From Ardenticatenales bacterium (GTDB lineage Bacteria > Chloroflexota > Anaerolineae > Ardenticatenales > Ardenticatenaceae): DNA of 64,000 nt. A program made the translations under genes and the position numbers. Below the pieces are notes generated by a model. That model made no database searches and was not told where the DNA came from. It saw only the letters and a program-made list of their open reading frames with translations. Below, piece by piece: positions 9,274 through 16,792 of the stretch. Numbering within the stretch: position 1 is the stretch's first letter; each line of letters begins with the position of its first letter. The stretch covers positions 62,001 to 126,000 of the forward strand of contig JACKAZ010000008.1 in the NCBI GenBank assembly GCA_020634795.1, written 5' to 3'.

Positions 9274-9739
9274 GCATCTTCAACCCCGCGCCCCCTTGGC
9301 CAACAACTGGCCCCGTCTTTGTCGTGACATTCCCATTCCCCGCCGCCCTACGCCCTTGCGACCCTTCCTCGGTGGTCTCGCTTCACCGCTTGAACGGGCT
9401 AACGCTCGAACGCGGGTGTACGCACGCATGGTGCCGCGTTCGAGAGAAGCTCGATTCCACAAAAGAAGGTGCTGGCGGAGCTTAGGGAGCCAAGGGAGCT
9501 GGGAGATCATCCATTCATCTTTCCCAACTGCGTCACTTCTATCTGTCATCCTTGCACAGCCCCCGTCGGACACGCGACACGCTATGGGCTGATAACAGGC
9601 GGCAAATGCTTGGCTTACACAACGCTTGAGTGCATCCCTCGAACACTTCCAACTTGAACCGCTGCCTCGCTATCGCTACACTCCTTTCACACACTAAATA
9701 GAACCGCGGCTGCACGACCGCCGCTTGAAGGAGACAGAG
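9274..9739. other. intergenic region with dispersed repeat R1
   Basis: About 465 bases with no convincing gene on either strand. The centre is copy 1 of repeat R1. The last 10 bases hold the AAGGAG ribosome site of the following hydrolase gene. Confidence 0.6.
9532..9640. repeat. dispersed intergenic repeat R1, copy 1
   Basis: The first ~48 bases (GTCACTTCTATCTGTCATCC through GTCGGACACGCGACA) are almost identical to 14432-14480. Similarity continues, with an indel, through GGCAAATGCTTGG against CCGCAAACGCTTGG. A weaker match (GGGAGCTGGGAGATCATCC) precedes both copies. Confidence 0.85.
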
Positions 9740-10708
9740 ATGGCACTTCCCCGATTATTGCGTGGCACGGTGGCGGGCGCATTGGCCTCCGCCGCGTTGG
9801 CGGGCTTCAACTATCTGGCCGACGAGGCCGCGCCCCCGCTGGAACCGTGGTTGGAAGGCGATCGGCGCGACTATACGTGGCGGATGGGGCGTGTGCGGTA
9901 CACCGTCGCTGGCCCGGAGGCGGGCGAGCCACTGCTGATGGTCCACGGCATCCACGCCGCGGCCAGCAGCTATGAATTTCGCCGCAACTTCGGCGTCTTT
10001 GCCGACGAGGGCTACCGCGTCTATGCGCTGGATTTGCTCGGCTTTGGGCAGAGCGAGCGGCCCGCGCTCGACTACGATGACGAGCTGTACATCGCCCTGA
10101 TCAGCGACTTTCTGCGGGATGTCATTGATCAGCCCGCGATTGTCATCGTGACGTCGCTGAGTGGAAGCTTTGTGGTGCCAACGGCGCTGCGCCACCCCGA
10201 CCGAATCACGAAGCTGGTCATGATCGCGCCGGTGGGGTTGGAGCGGCTGCGGAGCGAGACGGCCGTCAGTGGGGCGTTGCTGCGCGGCTTTGTCCGAAGC
10301 CCTTTGGTCGGCGAAGGCTTCTTCAACCTGCTGACGACCCGACCCAGCCTCCGCTACTTCATGGGCGAGCAGGGCTATCACGACAGCTCGCTCGTCACGG
10401 ACGAGATGATCGACCACTACTATGCGACCTCCCATCAACCGAACGCCCGCTACGCGGTGGCGGCCTTTGTCAGTGGGCGGCTGAACCGCGACCTGCGCAA
10501 CGAGTGGCCGCGCGTGACGCAACCCACCCTACTGGTCTGGGGCAACTACGCCACCACCACGCCCGCCAAAGATGGCACCGAGTTTCTGCGGCTCAACCCC
10601 CGCGCGGTGGTCGATGGCTACGACGCCAACCTGCTCCCCCACGACGAGCAGTCCGAGCGCTTCAATCGGCAGACGTTGGCGTGGTTGCAGGGGCGGCGGA
10701 AGGATTGA
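9740..10708 (+). CDS. alpha/beta hydrolase
   Basis: Serine hydrolase of the alpha/beta fold, 322 aa. The start is set at the ATG at 9740 because AAGGAG lies just before it; an in-frame TTG 15 bases upstream overlaps that site. The oxyanion-hole region LLMVHGIHAAASSYEFR and the DLLGFGQSERP strand are typical of haloperoxidase/epoxide-hydrolase-like members. The nucleophile elbow reads TSLSGSF, so serines replace both glycines of the usual G-x-S-x-G. The catalytic histidine is probably in LLPHDEQ near the end. A short hydrophobic alanine-rich N-terminus (TVAGALASAALAGF) may be a membrane anchor. The substrate is unknown; it stands alone between repeats. Confidence 0.88.
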   Translation: MALPRLLRGTVAGALASAALAGFNYLADEAAPPLEPWLEGDRRDYTWRMGRVRYTVAGPEAGEPLLMVHGIHAAASSYEFRRNFGVFADEGYRVYALDLLGFGQSERPALDYDDELYIALISDFLRDVIDQPAIVIVTSLSGSFVVPTALRHPDRITKLVMIAPVGLERLRSETAVSGALLRGFVRSPLVGEGFFNLLTTRPSLRYFMGEQGYHDSSLVTDEMIDHYYATSHQPNARYAVAAFVSGRLNRDLRNEWPRVTQPTLLVWGNYATTTPAKDGTEFLRLNPRAVVDGYDANLLPHDEQSERFNRQTLAWLQGRRKD

Positions 10709-10775
10709 AGCAGAGGGAGCGCTAGGGCAGGCTGATTCTCGATCCCAACAGATTGCCCACCGATCCTACTTCAAC

Positions 10776-10830
10776 GGCAGAGCGGCGCAACGCTTCCCGA
10801 CATCACCCCATTCACCCTTCGCCATTCACC
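10776..10830. repeat. dispersed intergenic repeat R2, copy 2
   Basis: GGCAGAGCGGCG, then TTCCCGACATCACCCCATTC and a repeated CCATTC tail. It matches the copies at 7103, 14622 and 48684. Confidence 0.75.
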
Positions 10831-10861
10831 AGCGCCCGACGACGGGATTCGCTGGGCGTGA

Positions 10862-12328
10862 TCATGGCTTGGGCAGTGCGGAACGCGGGCCGAACGCGGC
10901 CACAGCGCTGTCGTACGGCGTTTGCTCGTCGCTGGCCGCTGCTGGCTCGTCGCTGGCCGGAATCACCACCTCCACCGTCGTGCCACCCCCCGGGCGGCTC
11001 GTCAGATGCAGCTCGCCGCCCAGCAGGTTGGTGCGGGTCTTGATGTTCGTCATCCCCCGCCCTCCGGGCCGATAACCACCGTTGGGGGGCAGGCCGCGCC
11101 CGTCGTCGCTGACCGAAAGGCGCAACGAGTCTCGCTCACGACTCAGCTCGACGATGATCTGCGCGCCCCGCGAATGCTTCATGCCGTTGCTGATCGCTTC
11201 GCGTGCGATCTGCACCATGTGGTTGCAGACTTCCGCCGAATAGCGCGGAATCGTCCCCTCCAGCCGATATTCGATCGACAGATTGCTCTGCTCTTGCAGA
11301 TCGTTGATCAGGGTCGAAAGCAGTTCGGCCAACTGCCCCTCGCTCTCGCTCAGCTCGAAGATGTAGCGACGGATATCCTTGATCGTCTGATCGAGCATCC
11401 GCATCGCGTCGCTCAGCGCCTGCTCCGCCACTTTGGGCTGCTGCGGAATCAGCGCCCGCCCATTCTCCAGCAGCAGTCCCGCCCCGTAAATCGCTTGGAT
11501 CGTGCCGTCGTGCAGCTCCCGCCCAATCCGCTCGCGGTCGGTGGCCAGGGCGCGGAGCCGCCCCTGTTCTTCGCGCAGCCGCTGCAATTCAAGGCGGAAA
11601 ATACTGAGGGCTTGAATCATCGACCATGCGAGGGTGCCGATGGCCAGCAAGCGAGGCAGGGCCACGGGGATGCCCCAGATCGAAAGATAGCTTTCCTCGC
11701 TGGGGGGCTGCAGCGGGATGAAGAGTCCGCCGAAAATGGCGTAGATCCCGAAGGCAATGCCCGCGACCCGCAGCCAACTGACGATATGCGGCGGCAGAGC
11801 GAGCGCTTGTACCTGTTCGGCGGCGCGACGCATGCCCCACGCCGCTGCCATGCCGCCCCCGAAAACGAAGAGCGGACGGGCGATCTGTTCGAAGCGTAGA
11901 CGCAGGAGCGTCGAATCCGCGCCGCTCAGATGTGCCATCACGAGGGTTGCCCCCCCCACGATTGCCATCAGCAGGATCAGATGTTGCGGCCAGCGCTGTT
12001 GGCTGTTCAACCGCACGCCGAGCGTTGCCAGCAGCACAAAGCCGATGAGCATCAGCAAGAGCTGAAGAATCTCAAGCTGCTGGATATAGCTCGCATCCAG
12101 CAAAGATCGCTGCAGCGGAATGAAGATGTCGCCCCAAATGGCGAAGCTGTTCGCGAAGCCGAAGGCGGCCAGCAACGGTGCAAGGCGCGCCAACTCCAGC
12201 CGGCTTTCGCGCCGCCATTGCAGCGCGACCGAGAGGCCCAGCACGAAGAAGACCTGCCCGTACATCGCGAGCAAAATCACGCGGTTGCTGGTGAACAGCG
12301 AGACCAGCCATTGTTCGATCTCAGTCAT
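10862..12328 (-). CDS. sensor histidine kinase, NarL/LiaS type, with polytopic membrane sensor
   Basis: Two-component sensor kinase of 488 aa. The first ~270 residues form several membrane spans (a 7-8 helix input module). A short coiled linker and the HisKA_3 dimerisation domain follow, with phospho-acceptor motif RIGRELHDGTIQ. The C-terminal HATPase domain shows the N box (REAISNGMKHS), G1 (DDGRGLP) and G2 (GGRGMTNIKTR). The start at 12328 is chosen because the first membrane helix follows it closely; an in-frame GTG at 12421 would add 31 residues but has no ribosome site. No response regulator is adjacent, so it is an orphan kinase here. The signal is unknown. Confidence 0.9.
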   Translation of the reverse strand: MTEIEQWLVSLFTSNRVILLAMYGQVFFVLGLSVALQWRRESRLELARLAPLLAAFGFANSFAIWGDIFIPLQRSLLDASYIQQLEILQLLLMLIGFVLLATLGVRLNSQQRWPQHLILLMAIVGGATLVMAHLSGADSTLLRLRFEQIARPLFVFGGGMAAAWGMRRAAEQVQALALPPHIVSWLRVAGIAFGIYAIFGGLFIPLQPPSEESYLSIWGIPVALPRLLAIGTLAWSMIQALSIFRLELQRLREEQGRLRALATDRERIGRELHDGTIQAIYGAGLLLENGRALIPQQPKVAEQALSDAMRMLDQTIKDIRRYIFELSESEGQLAELLSTLINDLQEQSNLSIEYRLEGTIPRYSAEVCNHMVQIAREAISNGMKHSRGAQIIVELSRERDSLRLSVSDDGRGLPPNGGYRPGGRGMTNIKTRTNLLGGELHLTSRPGGGTTVEVVIPASDEPAAASDEQTPYDSAVAAFGPRSALPKP

Positions 12329-12467
12329 GGGGATTTTCGTGGGCAGAAGTCGTGATATGTAGTTCGTCAGGGTCAGTAGGATGCGGGTTAAGATAGAGAT
12401 AGGCGCTGCGCTGCGATTCACATGGCGCTATCGTTGGGGACGTCCTGAGCTGATTGCGGTTCACGAT

Positions 12468-12491
12468 GCCGAGGGTCAGTGAACCCTCGGC
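12468..12491 (-). terminator. hairpin downstream of lysA
   Basis: A perfect 9-bp stem, GCCGAGGGT and ACCCTCGGC, with a 6-base loop, 33 bases after the lysA stop. It lacks a T-run. Confidence 0.5.
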
Positions 12492-12523
12492 AGACGATTC
12501 CACCGGGGCGGTCGCCTGTGGGC

Positions 12524-13789
12524 CTAGCCCCGCGCAAAGTCGGCCTCTACATCGAGCGTCGCGAAGTAATCGGCCAGGGTTTCGGCACGGCGGATCAATG
12601 TGAGGTCGCCGTTGGGACGGAGCAAAAGCTCGGCGGGGCGCAGCTTGCCGTTGTAATTGAAACCCATTGCCCTGCCGTGCGCTCCCGCGTCGTGAATCAC
12701 CAAGAGATCGCCCCGTTCAAGGCGCGGCAGAGCGCGATCCACCGCGAATTTGTCGTTGTTTTCGCAAAGCGAACCGGTCACATCGTAACGCCGGTCGGCG
12801 GCTTCCTGCTCGCGCCCCACCACGCTGATGTGGTGGTAGGCGTCGTAGAGCGCGGGCCGCATCAGATCGGCCATCGTCGCATCCACCCCCGCATAGTGAC
12901 GGTAGGTCGCTTTGACATGGCGCACCCGTGTCACCAAGTAGCCGTGTGGCCCCGTGATGGCGCGGCCACATTCGGTGAAGAGCGCGATCGGTGGCAGATG
13001 GCCGAGCGTTTCGTCGTAAGCACGGCGGATGCCATCGCCCAGTGCCGCCAGATCGACCGGCGGCTCGTCCGGATGGTAGGGGATGCCGATGCCGCCCCCG
13101 ATGTTAATGAACTCAAGCTGGATCTTCAATCGCTGCGCGATTTCGGCGGCCAGTTCGAAGAGCAGGCGGGCCGTGGCGACCAGATTCGCTATCTCCCGCT
13201 CGTTCGAGACGAGCATGGCGTGTAGCCCGAAGCGGCGAACGCCCTGCGCCTGCGCCATGCGATAGCCCTCGAACAACTGCGCCTTGGTCACACCAAATTT
13301 GGATCGCTCCGGCTGGCCGATGATCGCGTTGCCCGTTGCCAACTGACCCGGGTTGTAACGAAAGCTGACCAAGTCCGGCAGGCCGACGTGGCGCTGCACG
13401 AAGGCCAAGTGGCCCACGTCGTCGAGGTTGATGATCGCGCCGAGGGCGTGGGCGGCGGCGAATTCATCGGCGGGCGTGTTGTTCGAGGTGAAGCAGATTT
13501 GCTCGCCCACGAAGCCCGTCCGTTCCGCCAGCCGCAGTTCGGGCAATGAGCTGCAATCCGCCCCCGACCCTTCCTCGCGCAGAATCTGCAAGATACGTGG
13601 CGTCGGCGTCGCCTTTACCGCGAAATACTGCGTATAGCGCGGCGCCCAAGCAAAGGCTGCCAACAGCGCCCGGGCGGCGGCACGGATCCCTTGCTCATCA
13701 TAGAGATAGAACGGCGTGGGCACCTCGTCCGCAATCGCCGCCAAGCGCTGGGCGGAACAGGGCAGCGGCTTGGTGGTGGCATGGCTCAT
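12524..13789 (-). CDS. lysA: diaminopimelate decarboxylase
   Basis: PLP enzyme of fold type III that decarboxylates meso-diaminopimelate to L-lysine, the last step of lysine synthesis. The PLP lysine lies in YFAVKATPTP near the N-terminus of the barrel. The glycine-rich phosphate loop is INIGGGIGIPY. The C-terminal beta domain has the active-site cysteine region GSLCENNDKFA, a variant of the commoner GPxCESxD, plus DAGAHGRAMGFNYNG. Its 421 aa match the family. The related arginine/ornithine decarboxylases are less likely given this CENND pattern, though not excluded. It starts 11 bp after the DinB-family gene and probably forms an operon with it. Confidence 0.9.
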   Translation of the reverse strand: MSHATTKPLPCSAQRLAAIADEVPTPFYLYDEQGIRAAARALLAAFAWAPRYTQYFAVKATPTPRILQILREEGSGADCSSLPELRLAERTGFVGEQICFTSNNTPADEFAAAHALGAIINLDDVGHLAFVQRHVGLPDLVSFRYNPGQLATGNAIIGQPERSKFGVTKAQLFEGYRMAQAQGVRRFGLHAMLVSNEREIANLVATARLLFELAAEIAQRLKIQLEFINIGGGIGIPYHPDEPPVDLAALGDGIRRAYDETLGHLPPIALFTECGRAITGPHGYLVTRVRHVKATYRHYAGVDATMADLMRPALYDAYHHISVVGREQEAADRRYDVTGSLCENNDKFAVDRALPRLERGDLLVIHDAGAHGRAMGFNYNGKLRPAELLLRPNGDLTLIRRAETLADYFATLDVEADFARG

Positions 13790-13800
13790 GGCGCAGGGGC

Positions 13801-14262
13801 TTAGCGTTGTAACGCGTCGACGATCTCTTTCAGATGCATCTTTTCGTGCAGCCCGATGATGCGGAAGATTTTGCCCACGGTTGTTTCGCCCAGCGCGGGG
13901 TGCGGCACCTCATGATCCAGTTGGGCCTCGCCCACCTCGGCAAAGAGTTTCGTGGTCCGTTCCCGTTGGGCGGTCAGTCCTTCCAGCAACTGCGCGTGAG
14001 ACAGCGCGCCCCGCGCTTCGAGCCGCGCTTGGTTGTGGCCATCCAAGTCGAAGGGCGCCGCCAGCTTATCGACCTCTCCCCGCACTGCCACTGCAATGAC
14101 GCGGCAGTGGTCTTCCTCGGCATTGAGCAGGTGGGTCAGCACGTTGCGCACCGTCCAGTTGCCATCCACCGGGCGTGCCAAATCCTCCTCCGACAGCGAT
14201 TCGACCACCGCCCACGTCTCGCGCCGCTGCTGATCAAGTTTGTCCAGAATCTTATGGGCCAT
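13801..14262 (-). CDS. DinB-family protein
   Basis: Four-helix-bundle protein of the DinB/YfiT metalloenzyme-like superfamily (153 aa). Candidate metal-ligand histidines are visible in VLTHLLNAEEDH and in GLHEKMHLKEI near the C-terminus, in the usual positions. Family members include thiol-transfer enzymes and many with no known function. The start at 14262 is well supported: AAGGAGAG lies 6 bases upstream, and the longer open frame before it runs into a G-rich intergenic repeat. lysA follows after 11 bp. Confidence 0.87.
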   Translation of the reverse strand: MAHKILDKLDQQRRETWAVVESLSEEDLARPVDGNWTVRNVLTHLLNAEEDHCRVIAVAVRGEVDKLAAPFDLDGHNQARLEARGALSHAQLLEGLTAQRERTTKLFAEVGEAQLDHEVPHPALGETTVGKIFRIIGLHEKMHLKEIVDALQR

Positions 14263-14329
14263 GCAATCTCTCCTTGGTGCTTGCGTTCGACGATTATATT
14301 CTGGGGGGAATTCGTAGCAAAGGTGGGGG

Positions 14330-14405
14330 GTGTGGACTGGGGAGGCTGGGGAGCTTGGGGAGCGGGGGGAGCGGGGAAGCGAGGGGAGTTGGGGGAGCGG
14401 GGGGA
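14330..14405. repeat. G-rich degenerate tandem repeat
   Basis: Repeated GGGGAGC(T/G)-like units, nearly all G and A on the plus strand, directly next to the R1 copy. It could form G-quadruplex structures, an inference from the G-runs only. Confidence 0.6.
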
Positions 14406-14431
14406 TCATCCCTTAGGGTTGCCCCAGGTGG

Positions 14432-14550
14432 GTCACTTCTATCTGTTATCCTTGCACAGCCCCTGTCGGACACGCGACAGGCGACAGGCGACACGCCACG
14501 GACCGGTAACCGGCCGCAAACGCTTGGGTTGCACCACTCCTGTGTACACC
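14432..14550. repeat. dispersed intergenic repeat R1, copy 2
   Basis: Near-identical over its first 48 bases to 9532-9580. It differs by an extra GGCGACAGGCG block, in which GCGACAG is itself duplicated. Confidence 0.85.
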
Positions 14551-14621
14551 TGGGGGGAGCGGCAGAAACGTGTGGGTCCTTGCTAATCCGACGAAGATGC
14601 CATGCGGCCCGATTTGCGAGG

Positions 14622-14670
14622 TGTAGCGGAACGTCGAAAGGCCTCCCGACATCACCCCATTCTCCATTCG
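14622..14670. repeat. dispersed intergenic repeat R2, copy 3
   Basis: GTAGCGGAACGTCGAAAGG, then CTCCCGACATCACCCCATTC and TCCATTCG, matching the copies at 7103, 10776 and 48684. Confidence 0.75.
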
Positions 14671-14808
14671 CGCCCATTCCGCAGCAGCCACTGCAATCGC
14701 TGCCCCGCTGATTGGTCGAATGGGCGCATTGGGTTTACAATGGGTGCATTCTGTCAACTTTGCTGCTCGATTAATTTCTGTCGCGCTTCTTTAACCGTAG
14801 GAGGAGTT

Positions 14809-16506
14809 ATGCTTCGTCGACGATTGGCAAGGGCTGCCTTGTTGCTATTCGTTACCCTTATTGCGCTCTCTACTTCGGGCTGCGTACGCAACGTAGCGCA
14901 ACCCCCATCCTCGCCCGCAATCACAGCGGTTGCTTTTGGTGAGACCGGCCCCAATCTGTCCGATGCAGATGAGGCCCCACCAACGGCTCCACCCCCCACC
15001 CAACCCCCAACACCCCTTCCGCCAACGACCGTGCCGCCCACAGCCACCCTTCAGCCACCCACGCCGACCCCACTTGCAGTCACCCGTTTGGAGGAAGTAC
15101 GCCACGCCATCGTCCAGATCGAATCGGTAGGCGCTTTCTACGACTACGCACGCGCCGATTACGACGTTTTGGCCGGACGCGGATCGGGCTTCATCATCCA
15201 TCCCTCTGGATTGGCGGTGACCAACAACCATGTGGTACAGGGCGCGGCCTACATCAACGTGTGGGTGGGCGAAGAGCGACAGCCTCATCACGCCACCGTG
15301 CTCGGTGTCTCGGAATGTTCGGATTTGGCGTTGATCGACATCGATGGGGATGGCTACCGCTATCTTGAATGGGATGAATATGGCGCTGAAACGGGGTTGC
15401 CCGTCTTTGCAGCAGGCTTCCCCCATGGGGAGCCGACCTACGTCATCTCGCGCGGCATTATCACCCACAAAGGGGTGGATGGCGACACTTACTGGGCGTC
15501 GGTCGATTCGGTGCTGGCCCACGATGCGGAGATCGCCCCCGGTAGCTCCGGTGGCCCGCTGCTGAATGAGGCGGGCGAGGTAGTGGCGATCAACTATGCG
15601 GGCCGCAACGACGATAGCGAGTATTACGCGATCGCGGCCTACGAAGCATTACCCATCTTTCTGACGTTGCAAAAGAGCCAAGATCTCGATTCCATTGGAC
15701 TCAATGGCTTTGCGTTGACCGGCCTTCGAAAAACCGGGATTGCCATCCAATCGGTGCGTGCGGGTTCGCTTGCCGATCAGGCGGGTCTTGAGGGCGGCCA
15801 GATTCTGCTGAAGATTAATGAGTTCCCGCTGGCCATGGATGGGACAATGGGAGACTACTGCGACATTCTGCGCACGAACCGCAACAACTTGGCCTTCAAC
15901 CTTGAGGTCTACGATGAACGCACGGGTGAAACCTTCTTCACTAGGTTGGGACAGGGCGTCGTTTCGTTGCCCGACCCCACCCCCGCACCGACCAGTCAAC
16001 CGCCTTCCAATCGAGAGTTTATCACGCTGATTGATCAGCTCAATGTGTTGAAGGTGAAGGTTCCTGCCGACTGGACCGATGTAGATATCAGCCCGTGGCG
16101 TCGTGACGACGACAACAGGATAGTCGGGGCCGCCATCAATGCCTCTTCCAACTTGGCCGCAATGCGCGAGACGAGGGGAGTGCCCGGTCTCTTCTTCGCG
16201 GCATCAAGCCAACTCGCATCCCTCTACACGCCCGCAGAGCTGCTGGACGAACAGCGCGGCGGCCAAATGGGTGAGTACTGTCGCTATATGGACCGAGAGC
16301 CTTACGATGATGGCTACTACGAAGGCTTCATAGATTACTACACCGATTGCAACAACAGCGCGATCGATGCCTATGTCATTTCGGCACTTTCCGATGAGCC
16401 TTCCGCGATTATCCTGCTCATCAACTTTGTGCCTGCCTCGTCCGAGGGACGCGCTCTGCATCAAACGATTCAAAAGAGCTTTTTCGTGATTGGCACGCCG
16501 CCGTAA
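14809..16506 (+). CDS. membrane-anchored S1C serine protease with PDZ domain
   Basis: Trypsin-like protease of the HtrA/DegP class, 565 aa, exported as a lipoprotein (lipobox STSGC, Cys25). A P/T-rich spacer (about residues 47-90) is followed by the protease domain with all three catalytic motifs: His in VTNNHVV, Asp in SDLALIDID and Ser in APGSSGGPLL. A PDZ domain follows (GIAIQSVRAGSLADQAGLEGGQILL). After a short P/T linker comes a ~170-residue C-terminal domain I do not recognise. The ATG at 14809 is preceded by GGAGGAG at an ideal distance; the open frame extending further upstream is repeat sequence. Likely role: surface protein quality control or processing. Confidence 0.92.
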   Translation: MLRRRLARAALLLFVTLIALSTSGCVRNVAQPPSSPAITAVAFGETGPNLSDADEAPPTAPPPTQPPTPLPPTTVPPTATLQPPTPTPLAVTRLEEVRHAIVQIESVGAFYDYARADYDVLAGRGSGFIIHPSGLAVTNNHVVQGAAYINVWVGEERQPHHATVLGVSECSDLALIDIDGDGYRYLEWDEYGAETGLPVFAAGFPHGEPTYVISRGIITHKGVDGDTYWASVDSVLAHDAEIAPGSSGGPLLNEAGEVVAINYAGRNDDSEYYAIAAYEALPIFLTLQKSQDLDSIGLNGFALTGLRKTGIAIQSVRAGSLADQAGLEGGQILLKINEFPLAMDGTMGDYCDILRTNRNNLAFNLEVYDERTGETFFTRLGQGVVSLPDPTPAPTSQPPSNREFITLIDQLNVLKVKVPADWTDVDISPWRRDDDNRIVGAAINASSNLAAMRETRGVPGLFFAASSQLASLYTPAELLDEQRGGQMGEYCRYMDREPYDDGYYEGFIDYYTDCNNSAIDAYVISALSDEPSAIILLINFVPASSEGRALHQTIQKSFFVIGTPP

Positions 16507-16598
16507 GCGTCGAGTGAGGAAACAAGGCGGAGAGTGAGCGGTGAGGGTCGCCCGCGACATGCCCGCGTTGTCATATCAGCGCCAAAAATCGTGTTCGA

Positions 16599-16631
16599 AA
16601 GTGAGCGTCACCCCGGTGGCGCTCGCTTTTT
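16599..16631 (+). terminator. intrinsic terminator after the serine protease gene
   Basis: GTGAGCGTCACC and GGTGGCGCTCGC form a 12-base stem with wobble pairs around a CC loop, directly followed by TTTTT. It sits ~95 bases after the protease stop and between convergent genes, so it may also slow transcripts leaving the injection-system operon. Confidence 0.8.
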
Positions 16632-16792
16632 GGGGATACCCCAATCAAGGGGTAAATGAGGAATGATCTTTCAGTGCCTACCCCTTTTTCCTAGCTCCTA
16701 GAGCGATGTTGGAAGCTGCAGCGCCCCGCGATGCGCGGTGCACAATGCGCGACGAGGGGCAGAACAACGTGGAGGCTATCGCGCTTCAATGG

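Larger units (their letters stand above)
14263..14808. other. repeat-filled intergenic region between divergent DinB and protease genes
   Basis: About 545 bases. It holds a G-rich tandem stretch (about 14330-14405), copy 2 of repeat R1 (14432-14550) and copy 3 of repeat R2 (14622-14670). The last ~100 bases before 14809 should contain the protease promoter, with GGAGGAG as ribosome site; I see no clear -10/-35 pair. Confidence 0.6.

Noticed and set aside
14602..14808. N-terminal extension of the serine protease gene
   Set aside because: The extra codons lie in repeat R2 and lack a signal peptide. The ATG at 14809 has a strong ribosome site and starts a lipoprotein signal.
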